Positions 13,095 to 17,263 of a DNA stretch of 17,263 bases are shown here, in pieces. The notes under the pieces are model-generated. The model saw only the letters and a program-made list of their open reading frames with translations. It had not been told where the DNA came from and ran no database searches. The DNA comes from Endomicrobiales bacterium (GTDB lineage: Bacteria > Elusimicrobiota > Endomicrobiia > Endomicrobiales > JALOBY01): positions 1 to 17,263 of the forward strand of contig JALOBY010000029.1 in NCBI GenBank assembly GCA_023228045.1, read 5' to 3'. The position numbers were made by a program, and so were the translations under genes. Every line of letters starts with the position of its first letter. The stretch's first letter is position 1.

Positions 13095-13425
13095 TTTCCA
13101 CCAAAGGGAGTTTCTCCTCACTTTCATCTGTTTTTTCAATAGTTGGTGAGTTTGCCGATGCCGCTTCAACTATTTTCTTTTGTATCTCTAACATATTTTC
13201 CGAGTCGAGCATATCGCCAACTTGCTCAAGGGTTAGTTTTTTATCTTCGTGAATTAATCCTGTCCAGAGAACAACTCTTAAAAGCGTCGCTGATATTTTT
13301 TCAGAGGGTAAATCCAAAAAGTTTTTCCCAGTTTTTTCCTCGTACGCCGCCATAGCATTAAGATTATAAAGCAATTTGCGAGGTTTATCTAACTCAATAT
13401 CAATACATTTTGCAAGTTTACCCAT
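13081..13425 (-). CDS. Tail assembly chaperone, upstream (G-like) frame
   Basis: The protein has 114 residues from the ATG at 13425 (GGGGGA lies just upstream; the in-frame TTG at 13437 is less likely). KLAKCIDIELDKPRKLLYNLNAMAAYEEKTGKNF is typical of the small tail assembly chaperones encoded between the tube and tape measure genes (lambda gpG analogues), and the acidic, low-complexity C-terminus (EKTDESEEKLPLVESPLP) fits too. It binds the tape measure protein before tube polymerisation. Near its end, codons CTC CCT TTG contain the canonical heptamer CCCTTTG in the correct phase, so a fraction of ribosomes should shift to -1 and add the T-like domain. It lies downstream of an attenuator-like hairpin, which would keep its level below that of the tube protein. 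Confidence 0.85.
   Translation of the reverse strand: MGKLAKCIDIELDKPRKLLYNLNAMAAYEEKTGKNFLDLPSEKISATLLRVVLWTGLIHEDKKLTLEQVGDMLDSENMLEIQKKIVEAASANSPTIEKTDESEEKLPLVESPLP
13102..13108 (-). promoter_or_regulatory. Programmed -1 frameshift slippery heptamer CCCTTTG
   Basis: Read on the minus strand (13108 to 13102), the heptamer is C CCT TTG in the frame of the upstream chaperone, exactly the X XXY YYZ form. It is six codons before the zero-frame stop and within the short stretch (from 13117 down) where the -1 frame is open. After the slip, reading continues GGT GGA AAG into the T-like frame. Confidence 0.75.
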
Positions 13426-13434
13426 TTTATCCCC

Positions 13435-13481
13435 CAAAAAATAAATGTCCTGCCTGCATTTTTTTATAATACAGGCAAGAC
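13435..13481 (-). terminator. Attenuator-like hairpin between tail tube and chaperone genes
   Basis: On the minus strand, 13481-13470 (GTCTTGCCTGTA) pairs over 12 bp with 13458-13447 (TGCAGGCAGGAC), including two G-U pairs that exist only on this strand, around an A-rich loop. The tail is ATTTATTTTTT. It lies just after the tail tube stop at 13489 and just before the chaperone start. It is likely a partial terminator that allows much tube protein and little chaperone. Confidence 0.75.
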
Positions 13482-13488
13482 AAATTTA

Positions 13489-14142
13489 TTAAGCCGCAAC
13501 TAATGCAACCGCCTCTGCTTCCGTTGCGCCATTTACGACAATTACTTTTGCCTGACCAACATATGAGGTACAAGTGATGCCGTAAGTTTTTGAACCATAA
13601 ACAACATTTGAAAATGCAACAATACCAGTTGCACCAGTTGTTTTTGTTTCATTGTTGAAAACAATTACCGCATCAGATACTGCCGCTCCACCGACCGCTG
13701 CTGTTACTGTAAAAGTTACAACACTAAGATCTGTTACGCCTGCAAATACTGGCGCACCTGTTATTTTTAAAGTTACCGCAAAAGAAATTGCGTCTTTTAA
13801 GTCAGCTTTTCCAACTTCGCAACCAGTTACAATCGCCGAAAAAGTCCAAGTGCTTGTATCGGGGAAAGTTATTACAAAACTTTCTGTCGCCCCCGTTGCT
13901 AAACTCGCAATTAAAGCCAACTGACCGGCGTCATCTTGAACAAAGTTCCCTTCCATAGGCACTTCGCCACCGTCTTTTATTCCCGTGCCAATAAAATCTC
14001 TCCATCCGTCGGAGGAGTCGTGGCTTGTAATATCTATCGTCTCACCTTTTAATTTTATGCCGCCAATACTTGTGAGTTCACCAATCGCCGTACCTGCCGC
14101 ATATTTAATCGTACTTTTAAAACCTGAAATTGGTTCTGTCAT
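13489..14142 (-). CDS. Major tail tube protein with C-terminal Ig-like domain
   Basis: The 217-residue protein has a tail tube domain at 1-133: a GGIKLKGETIDITSHDSSDGWRDFI-type stretch (the DVT/DIT-S-hydroxyl-DGWR signature of phage tail tube proteins), a GTGIKDGGEVPMEGNFV loop, and TWTFSAIVTGCEVGKADLKDAISFAVTLKITG, which matches the strand that ends this fold. Residues 140-205 form an added Ig-like or carboxypeptidase-regulatory-like domain (VTFTVTAAVGGAAVSDAVIVF, ending in AKVIVV), likely displayed on the outside of the tube. The best ribosome binding site of the operon, AAGGAGG, lies 9 nt before the ATG, as expected for an abundant structural protein. A hairpin terminator follows. It belongs next to the tail terminator gene but is separated from it by the signal-peptide protein gene. 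Confidence 0.92.
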   Translation of the reverse strand: MTEPISGFKSTIKYAAGTAIGELTSIGGIKLKGETIDITSHDSSDGWRDFIGTGIKDGGEVPMEGNFVQDDAGQLALIASLATGATESFVITFPDTSTWTFSAIVTGCEVGKADLKDAISFAVTLKITGAPVFAGVTDLSVVTFTVTAAVGGAAVSDAVIVFNNETKTTGATGIVAFSNVVYGSKTYGITCTSYVGQAKVIVVNGATEAEAVALVAA

Positions 14143-14182
14143 TTTACTATTCCTCCTTTTTTAATTTTTATATTTTAAAACT

Positions 14183-14932
14183 TTATGGGTTGCACACTAC
14201 CCAACTGTTAGTGCTTGTAACTGTCTCCGTTGATATGTATATTCTTTTTTCAGTTGAGTTATAAAATATACTACCCTCTGAAAATCCAGTCGTCGGTAAT
14301 GTTGCATCTTTTATAGGATACAAACCACCTGTGAAAGAATTATCACCCGACCAAGTGTGTGTCGCAATTTCAATACTCGCTACGGTAAAAGTTGAGTTTT
14401 GAATTGAAGTAACTAACGCCTTGTCTGCAAAATAATTTTGAAAAGTCCCTGAAGTTATAGCAACTATTGCACCATCAAGTGCCGCAGTACTTAAAGCAAC
14501 TGCATCTTTGTCCGCAAAATAAGTTTGCAATGTTGAACTACTATTTGTTATCTGCAATTGCAAATTTCCTGTACTCGCATAAACCGCAACTTTATCAGGG
14601 AAATAAGACGATAAAGTATCACTGCTATTTGTGATTTGTACCTGCAATGCCGCAGTTGAATTTATAATTGCATCAAACCTATCTTTTACATCCACACCAT
14701 TTACAGAAGCATTTGTTATAACTGCATCTGTAATTGCCGCACTTGTGATTGTAACACTTGAAAATGTTTTTGTTCCAGTGATGCTTTGAACATCGGCAAC
14801 ATTTACAAGGTCGGTAGAATGAATACCGTCTAACATTTCACTGTTTACTGCGTGGTTTGCAATCTCACTCGCAAAACATATACAACTAAATAACCCCAAC
14901 ATACTGAACAACACCATCATTTTTTTTAACAT
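14183..14932 (-). CDS. Exported fibre-like protein inserted in the tail module
   Basis: The 249-residue protein begins MLKKMMVLFSMLGLFSCICFASE, a signal peptide with cleavage expected after CFA. Its LFSC lipobox is poor because of the F, so a lipoprotein is less likely. Then comes AVNSEMLDGIHSTDLVNVAD, like the SxxLDGxDS motif of phage stalk proteins, SITGTKTFSSVTITSAAI, and three units of the SSTxQxYFADKxxVxxSTxAL type (about 95-180). The unit ITSGTFQNYFADK is identical to one in the large fibre protein at 4493-6625, so the two are paralogues. The C-terminal part (GDNSFTGGLYPIKDATLPTTGF, then RIYISTETVTSTNSWVVC) is a common tip of short fibre-like proteins. It starts 24 bp after the tail terminator gene with GGGGGAG upstream, and breaks the conserved terminator-tube gene order. 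Confidence 0.8.
   Translation of the reverse strand: MLKKMMVLFSMLGLFSCICFASEIANHAVNSEMLDGIHSTDLVNVADVQSITGTKTFSSVTITSAAITDAVITNASVNGVDVKDRFDAIINSTAALQVQITNSSDTLSSYFPDKVAVYASTGNLQLQITNSSSTLQTYFADKDAVALSTAALDGAIVAITSGTFQNYFADKALVTSIQNSTFTVASIEIATHTWSGDNSFTGGLYPIKDATLPTTGFSEGSIFYNSTEKRIYISTETVTSTNSWVVCNP
14405..14640 (-). repeat. 87-bp degenerate repeat modules shared with the large fibre gene
   Basis: Three FADK-type units follow one another. The GCAAAATAA blocks at 14427 and 14514 are 87 bp apart, the same pitch as in the fibre gene at 6010-6366. The 14427 unit is the closest counterpart of the 6159 unit, sharing TTTTGAAAAGTCCCTGA. Confidence 0.75.
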
Positions 14933-14956
14933 TTACTTTCTCCCCCTTTTTATTTT

Positions 14957-15352
14957 TTACAAAGAATGCCAAACAATAAAATCTAATGGAATATGATGTA
15001 TTTCTGTTTCCGTCTCAAACAAATCTCTTTCGCCAATAGAATAAACTGCCTGTATTCCTGATGCACCAGTCCACGCTTCCATTGCGGCAATTACTTGTAT
15101 TGCTACATTTTTTGCACCAATTACACTTCCGTTCGTCTCATACAAATCTGCAAAACAACTTAACTGCAAGCGAGTAGCACTTAATTTACTAAAACCATCA
15201 AGAGAAAATTTCCTATCGTCGCCAATTTTAAAATAAACTAAATTCGGGCGTATTGTTCCCTGCGACGCAACTACTGGCTCTATGCGAGTGCCAACGAGCG
15301 ATGTTAATGGTATATATGCCGCAAGATATTGATACAATGCTGTTTCAATCAC
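14957..15352 (-). CDS. Tail terminator/completion protein (DUF3168 type)
   Basis: The 131-residue protein starts MIETALYQYLAAYIPLTSLVGTRIEPV and ends DLFETETEIHHIPLDFIVWHS. The pattern (start IExALyxxLxxxxxLtsLVGxRIxP, a PxLVYFKI strand, RLQLSCFA, a helix with AIQVIAAMEAW, a final strand) is that of DUF3168 proteins, which cap the tail tube and join it to the head. The start is a GTG that overlaps the preceding stop (GTGA), so coupled translation explains the weak start codon. It completes the connector, closure, gp10 and terminator order usual for long-tailed phages. Confidence 0.9.
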   Translation of the reverse strand: MIETALYQYLAAYIPLTSLVGTRIEPVVASQGTIRPNLVYFKIGDDRKFSLDGFSKLSATRLQLSCFADLYETNGSVIGAKNVAIQVIAAMEAWTGASGIQAVYSIGERDLFETETEIHHIPLDFIVWHSL

Positions 15353-15714
15353 GCCAAAACCTCTTTAATTTCTTTTGCAAATATACTTTCGCTTTCTTTC
15401 ATCGCCGCATCAACTGCCGGCCGTAAAAAAGGATACGCTGCTGCCCGAGATGTTCCAAATTCAACATATTCGGCATATTCTAAACCGCCACCCGCGCCAA
15501 TAACTCCAATGATATTATTTTCATTTGGTTCTGCAACGAGATGTGTGATACTTGCCCTTAATCTTCCTGTTTGTACATTCGGTCCCGGTCTGCCGCTTGC
15601 ATTTTTTTTCGCCTCTTTCTCTGCGAGCAAACAAACCTTTTTTGCGGCATTATTACAAGCAATTCGCGTGCCTTTTTTTATTGCATCTCCTAACCAAAAC
15701 GACTCAACACTCAT
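15349..15714 (-). CDS. HK97 gp10-like head-tail/tail completion protein
   Basis: The 121-residue protein has a helical N-terminus (AAKKVCLLAEKEAKKNA), TGRLRASITHLV, then GGLEYAEYVEFGTSRAAAYPFLRPAVDAA. The TGxLRxSI and YaxYVEFGT...PFLRPA motifs define the HK97 gp10 family, which acts at the head-tail junction. The start overlaps the previous stop (TAATG), and the stop overlaps the next GTG. Length and motif spacing are normal for the family. Confidence 0.93.
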   Translation of the reverse strand: MSVESFWLGDAIKKGTRIACNNAAKKVCLLAEKEAKKNASGRPGPNVQTGRLRASITHLVAEPNENNIIGVIGAGGGLEYAEYVEFGTSRAAAYPFLRPAVDAAMKESESIFAKEIKEVLA

Positions 15715-16052
15715 TAGTAAATCCTCTCAAGTGCAATTTCATAATGTTGCCCTGCACCGCCTGCGTCTGCAATCAATAAAATATTATATTCAAAACTTGA
15801 AATCACAGCCCTATAATCTTTTTCATTTATCGCAAATTGCAATGAACTTTTATTTACAAAAAGAATATGGTCTGCTTTTACATATTTACCCGATGTTGAA
15901 GGGTATTCTCGCCCGCTCGCTTCATCAATGCGGCATCTAACGCCCACCTGAAAATCTGACCAAATATAGTTTGGTTGACCAGAGGTAGAACTTTGATTTT
16001 TAGTTCTTTTTCTAAAAGTTACCGTGTGTCGCAATAATGAATTTGGAAGCAT
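15714..16052 (-). CDS. Head closure protein (SPP1 gp16 / HK97 gp9-like stopper)
   Basis: The 112-residue all-beta protein starts SLLRHTVTFRKRT and continues GQPNYIWSDFQVGVRCRIDEASGREY, then DHILFVNKSSLQFAINEKDYR and ALERIY. The HTVTxxR start, the central W-x-D-x-x-x-V-x-CRI strand and the V/I-x-ERI end are typical of the phage head-tail joining (stopper) family, which seals the capsid portal after packaging. It is linked by TAATG overlaps to both neighbours, so it is translated in step with them. Confidence 0.85.
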   Translation of the reverse strand: MLPNSLLRHTVTFRKRTKNQSSTSGQPNYIWSDFQVGVRCRIDEASGREYPSTSGKYVKADHILFVNKSSLQFAINEKDYRAVISSFEYNILLIADAGGAGQHYEIALERIY

Positions 16053-16927
16053 TAAAAAATTACCCTTTTAAATTTATCAAGTTCGCTTTGCAATTCTATT
16101 GGTAATGCCTCTTTTGTAAATGTTTCAGAGTATCTTCCAATAGTAACCGCAGTCAAACCTGATTTTCCTCTTTTATTGATACGCAATTCAACAATTTGCA
16201 TACACAATAATTTTATATCGTCGGGGATTATTGAATATCCCGCAATATAAGTCGCTCTGATATTTCTAACGCCTTTTGTCCATACGCCAGAACTTGGTTC
16301 AATTTTTCCAGATGACAAAGTTAAATAAAAATCCGTGTCTTGAGTTAATGTCTGCAATGTTGCGGCTGAATATCTATCGTAGTAACTTAATGCCGATAAA
16401 CTTATCACAGGGAAATGGTTTAACCACATTAGAGGATAACCGTTACCGTCCTGCTCATCGTTAGTGTATGTCAATGATTTAAAGGTTTGTCCAGTTTCTC
16501 TCTCAATAAAATCACTAACTGCATTGATATAAGTTTCAAGGCGATAATTATTAGTCCCATATAAAGTTAAAATATTTGCCACTAATAAACAACTTGTCGC
16601 CTCTTTTACTGTCAAACTTACAGAACTTTCGCCAGAATATCCCTGAATATTAGCAACCCATCCCTTGCCAAGCGCATTTATAGCAACAACTAATTCCATC
16701 AAAGTATCATTTGCCGTCTCAGAAAAAGTTAATGTTGATGTGCCTGCACTCGCGCCGCCCGTAACAACAAGTAACAATGCGGTAGCGGTAACCTGCACAG
16801 TTGCTGCAGTTGCCCCACTTGCCGCATTGTAAATTGTTAAAAATGCAGTTTGTATATCTGCATTTTGAATTTCAAGAAAACTCTTTAACTCATCAAGAGT
16901 TATAATTGCATTCGTTTTTAGTGCCAT
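16052..16927 (-). CDS. Head-tail connector (gp6-like) with inserted domain
   Basis: The 291-residue protein begins with ITLDELKSFLEI and, after an insertion, continues LETYINAVSDFIERETGQTF, the helical pattern of gp6/YqbG-type connectors that bind under the portal. Strands typical of the C-terminal half follow (YPLMWLNHFPVISLSALSYYD, DFYLTLSSGKIEPSSGVWTKG, IRATYIAGY, IPDDIKLLCMQIVELRINKRG). Residues about 34-125 interrupt the helical core with a beta-rich segment (VQVTATALLLVVTGGASAGTSTL, then NALGKGWVANIQGYSG), seen from memory in some other phage connectors. Standard gp6 proteins are near 100-200 residues, so the insertion explains the length. The ATG lies 6 bp after the preceding stop with no visible Shine-Dalgarno, suggesting re-initiation. 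Confidence 0.87.
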   Translation of the reverse strand: MALKTNAIITLDELKSFLEIQNADIQTAFLTIYNAASGATAATVQVTATALLLVVTGGASAGTSTLTFSETANDTLMELVVAINALGKGWVANIQGYSGESSVSLTVKEATSCLLVANILTLYGTNNYRLETYINAVSDFIERETGQTFKSLTYTNDEQDGNGYPLMWLNHFPVISLSALSYYDRYSAATLQTLTQDTDFYLTLSSGKIEPSSGVWTKGVRNIRATYIAGYSIIPDDIKLLCMQIVELRINKRGKSGLTAVTIGRYSETFTKEALPIELQSELDKFKRVIF

Positions 16928-16933
16928 AATTTT

Positions 16934-17263
16934 TTACTGATAAATTCCACCAACATATATTGTTGATGCCGTTGTTGATTTTCTAACCGCAAAATCAGTT
17001 ATGCGAACTCTATCATTATAATCCAAATCACCAAATGGGCGATAAAACCCAGCCGATGCGGGAATTATAATGGTTATTACATCGTCAATAGTTGTTGAAC
17101 TTGCCGCCAATTCATAAAGAATAACGGTTTGCTGTGTCGCCCCCGAGTTTGAAATTACAAGGTTTGATATATCTATCTGCCCTGATATTTGAGCCGCTGT
17201 TGCCTCGCCTGCAACTGCATAAGTGCTTGCCTCAACCGAGAATGGCGTGCCTGCATACGATAT
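16934..17263 (-). CDS. C-terminal part of a probable virion protein (start outside window)
   Basis: This open frame of 109 codons enters from the window edge (first complete codon at 17263) and stops at TAA 16936-16934. The visible sequence is beta-rich and poor in charged residues (AAQISGQIDISNLVISNSGA, TVILYELAASSTTIDDVITI, FGDLDYNDRVRITDFAVRKS, ending TIYVGGIYQ), as in small capsid decoration or head-associated proteins. Gene order (just before the connector) is the usual place of the capsid or its accessory proteins. I do not recognise a family from this fragment. Confidence 0.75.
   Translation of the reverse strand: MSYAGTPFSVEASTYAVAGEATAAQISGQIDISNLVISNSGATQQTVILYELAASSTTIDDVITIIIPASAGFYRPFGDLDYNDRVRITDFAVRKSTTASTIYVGGIYQ

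Noticed and set aside
15329..15940. Plus-strand 203-codon open frame across the gp10-like and head closure genes
   Set aside because: It runs antisense to two well-recognised overlapping phage genes, has no recognisable protein features, and is a shadow.

Overview
The window is the late (tail, fibre and lysis) end of a siphovirus-type phage or prophage. All protein genes lie on the minus strand, so the operon is transcribed from position 17263 down towards position 1. The DNA is AT-rich, Shine-Dalgarno sites are good, and neighbouring genes overlap or abut tightly, as in a phage late operon. The host cannot be fixed. Several Sec-type signal peptides and a small beta-rich exported protein hint at a diderm (Gram-negative type) host, but this is inference. 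No integrase, terminase, portal, capsid, repressor or tRNA lies inside the window.

In transcription order: the C-terminal part of a virion-like protein (16934-17263); the head-tail completion set (gp6-like connector, SPP1 gp16-like head closure, HK97 gp10-like protein, DUF3168-type tail terminator); an unexpected signal-peptide-bearing fibre-like protein (14183-14932); the major tail tube protein with an extra C-terminal Ig-like domain; an attenuator-like hairpin; the two tail assembly chaperone frames joined by a likely programmed -1 frameshift at CCCTTTG; the tape measure protein; a Dit-like protein; a large baseplate or hub protein with an inserted LamG-like domain; a small unknown protein; a 710-residue fibre-like protein with a signal peptide; a secreted LamG protein; three small membrane or coiled-coil proteins; a small exported beta-rich protein; and a T7-lysozyme-type amidase, followed by an intrinsic terminator at about 1456-1489.

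Beyond the amidase lies about 1.06 kb with no convincing protein gene but with many signals. On the plus strand, opposite to every gene, a near-consensus sigma70 promoter (TTGACA, 17 bp, TATTAT) is followed by about 150 nt able to fold into an H-type pseudoknot and ending in a textbook intrinsic terminator: a probable phage small RNA. Next comes a stretch of further plus-strand hairpins (985-1116). On the minus strand a possible promoter, next to a perfect TGTGA-N6-TCACA palindrome, reads through a leader with a G10 tract and a second possible pseudoknot into a gene that leaves the window at position 1. That gene has a DUF7666-like N-terminus and a GC-rich 27-bp (9-residue) tandem repeat.

The most unusual points are the opposite-strand pseudoknotted RNA, the exported fibre-like paralogues inside a tail operon, and the frameshift site with its downstream stem.
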